From Capitulum mitella (Eukaryota; Arthropoda; Thecostraca; Pollicipedomorpha; Pollicipedidae): a stretch of DNA of 64,000 bases. Both the position numbers and the translations under genes were made by a program. The notes beneath the pieces were generated by a model that searched no databases, was not told the DNA's origin, and was given only the letters and a program-made list of their open reading frames with translations. Of this stretch, positions 11,823 to 22,683 are shown in pieces (the first letter of the stretch is position 1; each line of letters starts with the position of its first letter). The DNA lies in NCBI GenBank assembly GCA_030062745.1, contig CP099841.1:29205398-29269397 (forward strand). The letters run 5' to 3'.

Positions 11823-12399
11823 CTTTTGCTGCAGCAGAATTTCCCCAAATGACCTTTGCATTTCCATCAATATTTCCAAATCCCATCCCTGCACAAGCAC
11901 ATTCACATGGTTGATTCACTAATTACTGGGGCTAAGGGGCACCAACTTTCAGGTCATGTGGCACTCATACACAAACACATGGGTATACTAACCAGAAAAA
12001 TCCATTGTGACAGAAAAGACTTAATTACTACTTGTTGATCTTGATGATTATCTTATGCTGTCTGGAAATCAGCTTTCCATGTTCTTTATGGGACTTCAGG
12101 AAACCTCAGGAATTCCTGCATCTGTTTACCTGGGGAAATCAAATTACAATGCAGTGTGGGACACCAAGGAAACAAGCAAAAGTCCTAAGAAAATCAGAGA
12201 TGTGTACAATGCATACATGATGTTGTTGTAAAAAGTCCTTGCAATAAGTTACTAAGAATCCACTGGCCCAAGATCAATCCCCAGCGCAATGGGGTATGCA
12301 AGGTTCTATATATACCAGCCCACAGGCCATATGACACTTGGTGTTGCTTAAAAATACACCTGACTTGATTCTAATGGTTTAGTCGTTTAGACATCACAA

Positions 12400-13080
12400 A
12401 GTAACGTGCCCAGTGGCATTCAACCATAAACACAAAACCAAAACATACAGCGAATTCAAATTAAAACTAAAGTGGAAAAATCAAGCGAAAGTAGCACTGA
12501 ATGATGATGAAAGACGTGTGTCGTGTGTAGTAATGCAGCATTGCTATTTTGCCGCAACAGCGCAATGATAGCCATAAAAATCGTGGTCCTTCTCTATAGC
12601 GCTTTTAACAAAAAGCACAATAAAAGCCATCTCGATCAAACTAAAACATTTTTTATATTTAATATTTTTCAAATTCAAGATAACCCGAATAGTTTCTCTT
12701 CTATAGTAACAACTAACAACTTAATACTATAAAACTCTTGGATGAATTACGCTTTTAACGCACCTACGGCATATAGTCGTAGTGATTCAGCACTACGGAT
12801 ACCAGTGCACTTCGTACCATTTTTGGGACATTTTAATTTGTGCGTCTTTCGTAATCGATAGGAACCTTTTTATGACGATCGATGCGGATGACGATGCTGA
12901 AAAGTGCATGTAGTGGCTTTTTTGCTGTTCAGGTTGTCCTTGCGGCTTTCGATTACCTTGTCTTTTGCAGCAAAGATTCAGGTTGGTACCAAAGGCTCTT
13001 GTTCAACACAGACTGACGCCCGATGAGACACAAAACTTGACTCAAGACACAGACGCTTGAGCCCAAGAGGCTGTGCATCC
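12400..13080. promoter_or_regulatory. Presumed bidirectional EIF2B1/PRADC1 promoter, CpG-rich gap
   Basis: This segment lies between the 5' ends of EIF2B1 (-) and PRADC1 (+) and has normal CpG density, in contrast to the CpG-poor introns on both sides. It contains ATCGAT-type motifs (12854-12859 and 12877-12884), close to the DRE used in insect housekeeping promoters. No TATA box is evident. The role is inferred from position. Confidence 0.5.
12882..12981 (+). CDS. PRADC1: PRADC1 candidate signal-peptide exon
   Basis: ATG at 12882, 33 codons plus one base, donor G/GTTGGT. It encodes a basic start followed by the hydrophobic stretch GFFAVQVVLAAFDYLVFC. It ends in phase 1, as exon 2 requires. 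The donor is weak and an upstream out-of-frame ATG (12872) exists, so another first exon is possible. Confidence 0.4.
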
Positions 13081-16000
13081 TAACCCACAACAATCAAGCA
13101 TACAAACAATTGTGTCCAACATTTTGCATATATGTAAATTTTTCACCTGGTGCCTGCAGCCAGTTCACTGGGACATGAGAAAGAATAGCTGGAATTGGAG
13201 TAGAAGTAGGGGGAATGATGGAACATAGGTGGGAAATGTGGGTCTGCTCCATCACACATTTTTGCTGTGAGATATACTTAATTTTTTTAGTATACCCTTA
13301 ATTCCTTGTATGCATAGTTATCAATTTTCCATTTGCATGGTATTGATTGTTCTAGCCATAATAATGGGTTTACAGTATGCTTGGTAATTGATTTGTTGTA
13401 GGCTTTTGGCATGTTAATCATTTTGCTGCAGGAATTATACAAACTTTAGGTTTGTATTGAAATATTTGTGCTGTAAATTCATTGGTAGAATTTCTATATA
13501 TATATATATATATGCATTTCTTGGCATAGCATTTCATGGAAAGTAGCAGTAACTCAGAACACCTTCTTACATGTTCAGAGTGTGATGTGTAACCAAAATG
13601 CCTGACCTAACATTGTCCTACCTGGGGAACTGCCCCTCCCCCACCCCCCATATCCCTAGTGGACTGTGGACAAAATTTGATGCAGTGCCTACTGCACAGT
13701 TTATTAAATAAATGCAGTATGAAGATTTTCTCATGAAAAGTTGTGATACAAAGAAAGGCATGACTGCCCCTACAGTGGAAATTCCTTAAGCACTGGTGTT
13801 TCACCATAAATGTTAATGAATAAAGTCCTTATTAGTTACTGTGATCAGTTAGGTTAGGTAAGGTTATACTTTATGTCCCAATAAATTGGGTAGCATTATG
13901 CACAGATTCAGTATCCATTTGTGTCTTCACAGGAGGTGCAGAGCATTACTGTTTTCATTCATTGCAAAGTATGGTTTTTGGTATTTTTGCAGGCATTAAT
14001 GATAGATCCATGTTAGGAGTCCATTTACATAATTTTGTCTCATTTCCTGAACCTCCAGATTATATGTTTGGAAGCTAGATAGTTGGCATGTCCATTGAAG
14101 GGCAGTCATGCTTTCTTTGTATCACAACTTTTATGAGAAAATCTTCATCTGATTTATTTAATAAACTGTGAGTAGGTTCAAATTTTTCATAGGGAGGGGG
14201 GGGGGGGTGGCATGTTGGTGGCATTTTGGTTCCATCACTCTGAAATGTAAGTATGCTTTTCCATGAAATGCTATGCCAAGAAATGTGGTCAAAAATACCA
14301 AAAATGTCTTCAGCATGTCATTCTCAAGACCAGTGGCACAGGAAGCAGGGGCAGGACAGCAACTGCCTCCCAACTTTCCTGAAATTGAATATTGACCATA
14401 TAGGTACTGACTGGAAATAATTGACCAAAAATGCTCCTCCCCTCCCCCAAACCCCCAACTATGGAGGACTCCCAATGCCCCTGCTGAAGATTGCTACAAG
14501 TGACTCACTGCAGTACCCTTGGCAATTGGTGGCTGTATGTGCCCCCTCCTTGTTATGACAGTTCTCCTGCTAGATAGCAGTAGGTCTGCATACTCTTGTT
14601 GAGGATAATGGATAAACCCAGGAGTGGCCAATCACATTGTAGCTGGTCCCTGGGTCAGGTTAGGCTAGGCTAACCTGCTTGTTTATTGTAATATAGGCCA
14701 GATTACTGGCCATTTGTTTTGTTTTATTTTGTGTAAGTTGTATATTATAGTATTTTTGGCCAATTTACATTGTATTTCTTTTGTATTCAAGTCATATTGT
14801 GATTTTTTGTGGAAAAATATCCATTTATTGAGATATCTTATATTATTTGGCATCATGACCTTGACTATAAAAATTTAATGCTGTCTTATTTACATTATTT
14901 TATTTTGCCTGACAACCTTCACAAAAATTGAGTTTCTCCAAGATTATGTGTGATCATCTGTTGAATGTAACCACTTACCATCTCTCAGCAGTGTGCAAAT
15001 GGTTTGAGCTGGGCAGTCTGGTATTATAGCACATTTTTCCACACAGATTTTTATTATTGATGTGTGACATGTTGTAATGGTAAGTATAGCCATGTGCCAT
15101 ACACTCACAGTTCCGTGCAGAAGATTTTTGTGGTTTTTAGGTGAGAGTTGTTGCTCTCTGCTGTGACCAAAAAGATGGAAGCAGTCTCAGCAAAGAATGC
15201 TGTGACTGTTAACTGCATTCATATTCAGATTCATGTCACAGACTAGTTGTTAGGGGTTCGCTACCACTAAATGAGAATGTACTTGCTGACAATGGATTGG
15301 GACACCATGAGCTCAGGTTCTGTCAGAGGCAAATCAGTGAGATAGGACTGACAAAACTAAATTGGGTTTGGTGTAGGGTAGTCAGGGCATGACCATATGA
15401 CATTGTGGCTTAAATAGCAAGACTGTTAACAATGTGCAGCATCCATTCAAATACTTTTTGATATGCCAGTCTGAAAACTGTGTCACATGGACAATGTGGT
15501 ACTTGGGGCAGCCCAGGTCTGTTCTAAGTGAGGCACCAAGATTCCCCATTTGGAGCAGAATGCGTCAACCCGACATATCCCAGAAATATTAAATACATAG
15601 AAAAATATATAAGAAAAGGTTTCTCACCAGATTTAGGATGTTTTTATTGCAATTCAGAGAAAGTTCTTGTAGTTTTTATCCCAGTTTTTTCATCAGCAGA
15701 AGACATGCAGGATGCAGTTGGAGACCATTATGGCACAGTGGCATTGTTGCTGCTTGATTATCAATGTTTCTTTAGGGAGATTGTTGCAGTGCTGTCCTGT
15801 GTGCCCCAATCTAGACTGCTGCTTCAAATTTGGTTGTGCTGCCCCAGTTTTGGTTTTTGCCCCATAATTTTTCGAAACTGCTCCAAACCTGGTTTCCTGT
15901 CCCAGTTCTTCACCACAAGATCTTGTCAAAACCTGGTATGTTTTGCAGACTGACTCATATTCAACATCTATCCACATCCCCTAATGCAAACGTATAACAT

Positions 16001-17697
16001 ACACTCAGTAATGCATGCACTGTGTATTGCCCAGACTAAGATGACTTGGTTAGGACCTTCTGCCAGCAGAATGTGGAAAAAACTTATGCTGATGGCAGTG
16101 ATAGCTGATTTTAGCACATCATAACTTTTCAAGGTTTGCATCAATTCAGGTACATCTGGTCAGTCAGGTTCAATTGAAATAGGAAGAGCGAGCACAAAGT
16201 GTTTAACCCCACTTCGTTTTCTTTTCTTCAGGCCAACTGGAGCGGATCAGCACTTTCCACCACTATAGTGCCATGTTTGGCCTGGACGACGTCTTCTTTG
16301 AGATCATATCTCCGCCGTCGCTTCAGTACACATACCTGATCCAAGTGACGCGGGACTTTGGTGCTCCTTTCAACTTCACCCTTACGGGTGCTCACTTGGT
16401 GCCCGCGGACCCAGCCTTTGCCTGTGAACCACTTGACAACTGTGATGACGTCGAAGGCGCCGTGGCCTTCATACAAAGGGGGTGAGCTTGCTGGATCGTC
16501 ATCCTGCCAGGAGCGTCATGAGCTGTTGGTCTTTGCAATTCTAGCCGCCGTTTTGTTAACAGGAAGCTGGACAACAGAATCCGGTGTGTGTCAGGCACTA
16601 TTTTCAGGTCGCAAAACGAACGGTAGTGTTCAGCTCATTCGTCGTGAAGATCATCCGATGACCGGTGGCAGTCAGATAGGGCTGGCTGCTTCTGGGGTTT
16701 GGAGTTTAGCACCCATCATGTGCTTGGTATTCATCGAGTGTGTTACCACCCGACTTGCTCTGATTCATTGCTATAAATTATTAGTAACATTATGCATGGT
16801 AACATAGTAATGTATAAGATTTTTCTTAGTACGATTTTGGAAACCAGTGGCCTGTTTGTGTGACGTAATCCCTCGTGTCCCACACGTCTTGTCATTATCA
16901 TGCGCTCGTGATAAATGTAACGACATTGCGCTTTTAATTTCTTCACCTTCGTCTGTTTCCAGGGACTGTCCATTCGTTGATAAAGTGATGAATGCACAGA
17001 TATGTGGTGCGCTGGCAGCAGTGGTGTTTGACGATGACCGAGAAAATGTCGAACATTTCATTGAAATGACGTCGGATGGCGAAAATTTACAACCTCGCAT
17101 TCCTGCTGCTTTTTTGCTTGGTAAAAATGGGTAAGTGAACACAGTTTTGAAAAACGCTATGATCGCGGTTTTTCATGGAAGATTAGATGGTTTCTGTGAA
17201 GTTGGAAGAGAAGCAGACATTCTGCTTTAAAGGCTTTATAGGTATTGGGCTTTGTAGAGGAAGTTTTTTTACGAGGATTTGGGCTTTTACAGTAAAGCAA
17301 TGCTGTGAATTTTTCACATTGGTGGTTATGTTTAAACGCCTTGTTGTAGCCAAACCACTGTCGCTAAGAACATAGTGTCATAGTGTGGTTAACATTCTGA
17401 TAGTGTGGTTAAACGTTGCTGATATAGGCAACAAAGTTTCTGAAACGTATTTCACTTATAATTTTCAGTTGTTTCGTCCCGTCCTCGTGTTTTGCCTTCA
17501 TTTTCGGTCCATTTGCGTTTTTTTGCTCGGTTCATCTTTGCATATTGCAATGTTCTGGGTGTTTTTCTGCCTCCAGATACATGATCATGGAAACCTTACA
17601 ACGCCTTCACTTGAGGCACGCTGTGATAAACATTCCCATCAACGCCAGCATGTATCACATCCATGAAAAGAAACAGCCGCCGTGGATCCTGTGGTGA
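12882..17697 (+). CDS. PRADC1: Protease-associated domain protein, PRADC1/PAP21-like
   Basis: Small secreted glycoprotein consisting mostly of one protease-associated (PA) domain; the family acts in the secretory pathway. Exons: 12882-12981 (candidate), 16232-16481, 16963-17130, 17577-17697. Phases match throughout (1, 2 and 2). Recognisable features are FFEIISPPSLQYTYL, LVPADPAFACEP, AVAFIQRGDCPFVDK, IPAAFLLGKNGYMI and the C-terminal PPWILW, which correspond one-to-one with the animal family (for example LVPAEPPEAC, LVERGGCSF, IPALFLLGRDGYMI, PPWTFW in human). The candidate first exon gives a hydrophobic N-terminus suited to a signal peptide. Exons 2-4 are secure; the start is not. Intron 1 contains the inverted-repeat unit at 13515-14285. 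Confidence 0.85.
13496..13513. repeat. (TA)n microsatellite
   Basis: A short uninterrupted TA run immediately left of the inverted-repeat unit at 13515. Confidence 0.8.
13515..14285. mobile_element. Inverted-repeat (MITE/foldback-like) unit
   Basis: The left arm (about 13515-13783) and right arm (about 14091-14285) are reverse complements with several small indels; both ends read CATTTCTTGGCATAGCATTT inward. The ~305-bp loop holds a short TTAGGTTAGG-type tract near 13850. No convincing target-site duplication is visible, partly because the left flank is a TA run. No coding capacity was seen. It lies in PRADC1 intron 1. Confidence 0.7.
16232..16481 (+). CDS. PRADC1: PRADC1 exon 2
   Basis: 250 nt, acceptor TTTTCTTCAG, donor GG/GTGAGC. 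Encodes the N-terminal half of the PA domain with DDVFFEIISPPSLQYTY, DFGAPFNFTLTG and AHLVPADPAFACEPLDNC. Confidence 0.93.
16963..17130 (+). CDS. PRADC1: PRADC1 exon 3
   Basis: 168 nt, acceptor GTTTCCAG, donor GG/GTAAGT. Encodes DCPFVDKVMNAQICGALAAV, FIEMTSDG and IPAAFLLGKN, the centre of the PA domain. Confidence 0.93.
17577..17697 (+). CDS. PRADC1: PRADC1 last coding exon
   Basis: 121 nt, acceptor CTGCCTCCAG, stop TGA 17695-17697. Encodes YMIMETLQRLHLRHAVINIP and ends QPPWILW, the conserved family tail. Confidence 0.93.
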
Positions 17698-19054
17698 CAT
17701 CTGGCGACAGGTTGGAAAATAGAAGTACATGATGATTTCAATGGCTTCAGACAACGAGGCTGCGGAGACTGGGACCACGGGTCGGGGCAGTCGCTCGGTC
17801 AGCTGTAGCTGGAGTTAGTATTTATTTAGGGACTAGTTGTGCCATGCTGGAGTTGTTTTCAAGGTTCCGTGCCCGCCGGTCGGTGGGAGCAGTGACACGG
17901 GAATGTGCCAGGTAACTTCGTCCCACCGCGGTACGCGGAAGGCGGACTCTTTTTGTGAATGTGTGAACCAGCCGTAGCCTGGAGACCTCATTCGTGAAGC
18001 TGCTGGGGCGGCGCTTGGTGCAACTTCGGCGTGGGGTGTTTTACAGCAGACCGTCTCGTCCGTGTTTCCTCGCCTTGGGCTTCCCGGCAGGCGCGCTCAG
18101 TGATAAGATCTGTACGTCGTGATGATGTGTCTCGTGATACGTCAGAAAAACGACGTAGTGCTCAGTCTGGGCCGTCTGGCGCGGGTGCTCACTGCTGGCG
18201 GGTTGCGCTTGGGGAATAAACCGCTAGTCGGTCGGTGGTTATTTGGGCTTACCGTTACAGGGTGTTTGATGTTTTGTTGGCGGGTATTTTGGCGACACCG
18301 AGGCAGTGTTAAGCTGTAGTTTTGTTTTGTTTTGGAGGTCGTGTGGGTCAGTCCATTGTTTTTGTTGATCAGTGATCTCAGTTGTTTTGATGTCGCGGGA
18401 CGTGGGAAATAAATCAGTCGATCTTCCAGTCACGCTTTGATGTGAAAATCGGTTACGTGCTGCATTTCATTGTCATCACAACGACGGCTTCCAGTTAGCT
18501 CGTGAATTCCAGAAACCAACCGACAAGCCGTATCATCGTCTGCGTACCAGACAGAACTTCAGCACGCGGCAGGCTTGCGGCCAATAAAGGTTTGCGGCCT
18601 CGTAAGGTGTGCTGTATGAATTGGTCGCCACAAGTTTCCCTGTTTACCGTGGAAGCACGTGAACGTCAACCTCGTTGGCCGGAGTCCGGTTCAAACAGCG
18701 GCCCGCAAACCGCGCCATTTTCTCCCGGGGGATGGCGCGTCAGGAGAAAAACATCCGGTCGTCGCTGTTACGGGCTGGGTCGGTCATTCGGGCTGAAAGC
18801 CTGCGCTCTTCCGAACATCCTTCGCGTTGTTGCCTGGGCCATCTTCCAATGCCGTTCCCGTCCGGAAGCTACGATCGCGGCTGTAAAACTGGGGTTGGTC
18901 GTCACACGTGTCTTCACTAGCCACAGTACCGGTCGCTGTCCCGGAGTCGCACAAAAAGTTCTGAAACCCGTTCCAGCTCGCTAGTGTTGAAAGGCATGAA
19001 TTTATGCGGAATCGAACAAGGTTCTGCTTTTCTCTGTCTCTGTTGTTTCGATTT
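17698..19054 (+). other. PRADC1 3' flank, no recognisable gene
   Basis: Contains AATAAA at 18215-18220 (about 520 nt past the stop) and another near 18407. The remaining open frames show no family resemblance. Confidence 0.5.
18215..18220 (+). terminator. Candidate PRADC1 polyadenylation signal
   Basis: AATAAA within GGGGAATAAACC, about 520 nt downstream of the PRADC1 stop. Motif and position only. Confidence 0.4.
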
Positions 19055-19316
19055 GCCGGGTGGTCTGCCACGCAGTCGGGTAATCCGTCACTCTGGTGGT
19101 CTGTCGCTCTGTAGGACGGTCTGTCGCTCTCCAGGGCGGTCTGTCACTGTAGGGCGGTCTACCGATCTGTTGGACGGTCTGCCGCGCTGTAGGGCGATCT
19201 GTCTGCAGGGCGGTCTGTCTCTTCAGGGCGGTCTGTCGTTCTGCAGGGCGGTCTGCCTCTTCAGGGCGGTCTGTCGCTCTGCAGGGTGGTCTGCCGCTCT
19301 GCAGGGCGGTCTGGGG
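19055..19316 (+). repeat. Degenerate ~19-20-bp minisatellite
   Basis: About twelve imperfect units of the type GGGCGGTCTGTCGCTCTGCA. Units vary in length, so frames shift across it. The open frames here come from the repeat and are not called as genes. Confidence 0.8.
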
Positions 19317-20984
19317 GCTGCGATCGGGCTTGGCGGGGCGGGCCCCGTCTGCGGCAGACGGCAGCCCGCTCCCTTAGTCTGTTGTGTATGTGGTGATAGC
19401 GCGGGCTGGAAGCCAACGTCGGACGGCCGCGCAGGGCCGAGGTCCGGCTGAGTCCAGACTGGGACCCCGGCTGAGTATTCGGCGGTCATTTGGCGGGACT
19501 CTGTAGCGCCGCCCAGTCGCATGTGACGTTCACGTGATGTTTCCGCCCGATGACTTGACTTGATTTGACTGGCTGGCGCTGTGTGGCCCGGCGAAATAGT
19601 GCTCATGGTGGTGAGGCTTGTACTTACGATATCATTTCATTGAGCGACTAGCGCTGAGCGCATGATGGAGAACCCATTCAAGGCGTGTTGATACAGAGTG
19701 CGTGGCTCTGTGGTATTGTTTCTCTACATGGCGGTCATGACGCGGCGGTGGCGGTTATACGGAGTAGCCTGTTTGACGTTGCAGTCTGAATTGGGTGCGT
19801 GGCTTTTTATGGAGGGTACCGGTACATTTTCACCAACGCCTCATAGACATCGGTCGGTGGGCCCGCAGAAGGCGCATAGCTGCGACATGGAAAAAACGGG
19901 TCCGTGCTACTGCTGCTAGGACGACCCCGAATTGCACCTTAAACATATGACGAGTTGCTTCTATTCACGGTCAAAGCAGCGAATAACGGTGGCAGAATCA
20001 TGGCTCAGGGACGTGAAGTGAACGACATGGAATTCAACTGGAATTGATTCTGTTTTCCGGGAAACCGCCTCATTGTGGTGTGGGAAAACCACTGTCAGGT
20101 TAACCTCTGGGTCGTTGCCGCCAAGGATTTCAGAAACCGCTGGTTGGTGAGTGACGTACTGATGGCGATTTTCCATTTCAAATACCCTTTTGTGACCGTG
20201 ATTCATATGCCGTGCAATTCTTCCTTGATGCGTGTCCCGCGGATCGGAAAATCAAAGCCCGCACAAGTTTACGAGCGCGAAGGAATCGTCTATTCTGTGA
20301 CAACTCCACTGTACCGACTTGCGACATCCGCAGTATGTCTCGACGCTTGACTGAGTTGTAGACTGTTTTCATAGCAGAATTCGGAGGATCGTTCCTCCAA
20401 AGCTTCACATCATCTGTGCACTAAATCGTCAGTTAACCATACGTTCCTTTCAACAGCAATCCTATGGATCAGCTACATAAATATTTCAATAACTAGCTCT
20501 TTCGTATCAAGAGCGTGCATGCGCGGGGACCCAGCCACAAAAATGCAGTTATACACTATCATTAGGCGCAACGAAAACAGCGTTTCCCTGGTTATTTCCG
20601 CTGTTTCTAATGTATTTGCTATATATCCTGTTTATTCCCTGTTTATTTTGTGCCTAATGAGGAAGCGACTGTTCCGCGTAAAGTGAATCGTCGCATGAAT
20701 GTTAAAGTGATTTATTTCAAGGAGGAGAAACACTTTGGGCGGATCGAGCTGCTTTGTTTACTACTTCTGCAGCCATGCATGGTGAAGAAAAAGACCCAAC
20801 TAATTTTTCGTGTTTAGATTCAGCCTGATTTCATGGCTGTCCTTGTGCAGGCACCGCTTCTGGTTTCCATATCCGTTTTACGATGTAATTCTTCCCTCGC
20901 AGGATTCATCCTTTCTCTTTCTTGTAGAATCTGCGGTACATGTTGCTCTAACCACAGCAGGAAACGGACAATCCATGCATCGCT
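19317..20984. other. No recognisable gene
   Basis: Mixed composition, short unrelated frames, no domain or repeat recognised. The right end abuts the 3' flank of the YVPP-repeat gene. Confidence 0.5.
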
Positions 20985-20990
20985 TTTATT
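20985..20990 (-). terminator. Candidate polyadenylation signal of the YVPP-repeat gene
   Basis: AATAAA on the minus strand, about 195 nt past the stop codon at 21186-21188. Confidence 0.55.
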
Positions 20991-21185
20991 CTCCACGGAC
21001 AAAATGCACCTCATTAAACCACGAGAAGCGACAACGCACGCCTGGATTTCCACACAACAATACTTTTCTTATCACAGGGCGCTGTGCCGACGGTCCAGGC
21101 GGACCTCGGGGCGGTGACGTCACCAGTGACGTCATCGCCGCCCATGCCCATCGTGTGGCGCCGGCCAAGCGGCGCTGGTCGAGGC

Positions 21186-21809
21186 CTAATAGCTGGCCGG
21201 CGGCACATAGCTGGACTTGGGCGGCGGCGGCGGCGGCGGCGGCACGTACTGGTCCTGCGGCTGCGGCCGGGAGCCGCTCACCTCCGGCAGCGGCTCGGCA
21301 GGGCCCTGCGGGGTCGGGTGCCACGGCGCTTTCTCGTGGTCTGGCGGGAACACTACCTCCGGAGCCGCCGTCTTGGGCGGCACGTATTCCTTGGGCGGCT
21401 GGGTGGAGGGAGGAACGTACACCTTGGGCGGCTCAGTGGAGGGAGGAACATATTCCTTGGGCGGCTGGGTGGAGGGAGGAACGTACACCTTGGGCGGCTC
21501 AGTGGAGGGAGGAACATATTCCTTGGGCGGCTGGGTGGAGGGAGGAACGTACACCTTGGGCGGCTGGGTCGAGGGAGGAACGTACACCTTGGGCGGCTGG
21601 GTCGAGGGAGGAACGTACACCTTGGGTGGCTGGGTGGAAGGAGGAACGTACACCTTGGGTGGTTGGGTGGAAGGCGGGACGTACACCTTGGGTGGCTGGG
21701 TGGAGGGAGGAACGTACAATTTGGGCGGTTCAGTCGGAGGAGGAACGTACTGCCGAGGTAGTTTTGCAGCAAAGCAGCTCGCCGCCAGGCAAAGTATGCC
21801 AATGAACAC
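21186..21809 (-). CDS. YVPP-repeat protein exon 2
   Basis: 624 nt, phase 0, ending in TAG (21186-21188). Contains nearly all of the protein. Confidence 0.88.
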   Translation of the reverse strand: MFIGILCLAASCFAAKLPRQYVPPPTEPPKLYVPPSTQPPKVYVPPSTQPPKVYVPPSTQPPKVYVPPSTQPPKVYVPPSTQPPKVYVPPSTQPPKEYVPPSTEPPKVYVPPSTQPPKEYVPPSTEPPKVYVPPSTQPPKEYVPPKTAAPEVVFPPDHEKAPWHPTPQGPAEPLPEVSGSRPQPQDQYVPPPPPPPPKSSYVPPASY

Positions 21810-22607
21810 CTGAAAGCAGAAGAGAACGTCAATAGTCTGCCGATGTACTTTGCTGGACTGGCGTCGATGTTTTCATTGTGTTTTCCTGTGCTATGACTTT
21901 ACAGTTTAAAAGAGAATGTTGTTATGGATTGTGGTCTTAGGCGTCCAAATCTACTGGCGAAATGAGAAATATTTGGTTGTTCTCACTGCAAGTTATCCAA
22001 AATTTTTGTTTTTCTTTAAGAGTAGATACGTGAACACACACGCATGCAGTGCAGCATGCCGGGATCCAATAAAAATACCTTTAAAGTGCTCATGACTTTT
22101 TTATGTGTTACAAAAAAAGATGCTGACGGGTCTTGATCCACTGCGAGGAATCCACAATCACAGTTTCACCAAGTCTGCCAGCCGTAAGAACCTCAAGTTT
22201 CGAACGGTTATGACGATGGGCCTATTGGCCCCATTCCAGTTATTCCTCCCAACAGACTGCAAGGATGTGTATCCATCTCATAAAGACTAAGCGCGTTCCA
22301 AAATGCAAGAACAGTGGGAACCGACTGCCCACGAAACACAAAGAAACGCAACGTAAATGAGTGAAATGACCAAATCCTGCCGGATTATGTCAGCATTTAC
22401 GATTTAGCCACAGTTATTGGTGGCCAACTGCAGTGCAAGCGTTTTCCCTACGTTTACGCACTTAGGAGTCCTTGATTAAATTAGCATGTTATAATATTTC
22501 ACCATTCACCTATCAGGTATCACATTGGTTGAGCCTTGCACAGTCAGCCAAGGCTGCGGACTGTATCAGAATAAGTGAATCAAGAAGTCGTCAAACCTTA
22601 CCTTCAT
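21186..22607 (-). CDS. Secreted YVPP-repeat (cuticle-like) protein, two exons
   Basis: Exon 1 is 22607-22602 (ATG AAG, donor AAG/GTAAGG), exon 2 is 21809-21186 (acceptor CTTTCAG). The protein is about 209 aa. MKVFIGILCLAASCFAA is a clean signal peptide, followed by KLPRQYVPPP. Then come about fourteen 11-residue repeats of the type VYVPPSTQPPK (variants with TEPPK and EYVPP), a less regular region, and a tail with eight consecutive prolines then SSYVPPASY. A signal-peptide exon holding only Met-Lys is common in arthropod cuticular protein genes, and YVPP-type low-complexity repeats occur in structural cuticle or silk-like proteins. An extracellular structural role is inferred; the family is not certain. 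Confidence 0.85.
21370..21770 (-). repeat. 33-bp coding tandem repeat
   Basis: About twelve near-identical 33-bp units encode the VYVPPSTQPPK repeat. Several adjacent unit pairs are identical at the DNA level, which points to recent unit duplication or conversion. A 66-bp higher-order unit (TQPPK then TEPPK) is visible at 21400-21545. Confidence 0.9.
22602..22607 (-). CDS. YVPP-repeat protein exon 1 (Met-Lys)
   Basis: ATGAAG followed by GTAAGG; joining it to the exon at 21809 gives MKVFIGILCLAA, a typical secretory start. The 792-bp intron has the consensus acceptor TGCTTTCAG. Confidence 0.82.
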
Positions 22608-22683
22608 TTTCACTGATCCCTGGGCCGGTAGTGGTTCCGACCTTTGCGAGCCCTCTGTTCCGCCGTTTCTCAGGGCGTCGCTC

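Larger units (their letters stand above)
9600..12300. other. CpG-depleted EIF2B1 intron region
   Basis: Reading by eye, CpG is almost absent from 9600 to about 12300 apart from the inserted palindromic element at 11473-11822, while TpG and CpA are common. This spans the 5' part of the EIF2B1 transcription unit. Methylation-driven decay in the germline is the likely cause. Confidence 0.6.
13085..15240. other. CpG-depleted PRADC1 intron region
   Basis: By eye, essentially no CpG from about 13085 to 15240 on the PRADC1 side of the shared promoter, with the first scattered CpGs reappearing after 15250. It mirrors the depletion on the EIF2B1 side. Confidence 0.6.

Noticed and set aside
12829..12831. 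ATG (minus strand) as the EIF2B1 start
   Set aside because: Reading on from it, the possible GT donors give the wrong phase for the exon at 10210, and a stop follows within twelve codons.
15528..15953. 141-codon plus-strand frame in PRADC1 intron 1
   Set aside because: No resemblance to a family and no codon bias like the true exons; ordinary AT-rich intron.
21370..21770. CRISPR-like regular spacing of repeats
   Set aside because: Units are contiguous and coding with no unique spacers, in a eukaryotic gene.
20810..21813. Long plus-strand frames (331, 225 and 198 codons) opposite the YVPP-repeat exon
   Set aside because: The 33-bp repeat has no stop in several frames, so all are open together. 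Only the minus frame has a signal peptide, splice sites and promoter.
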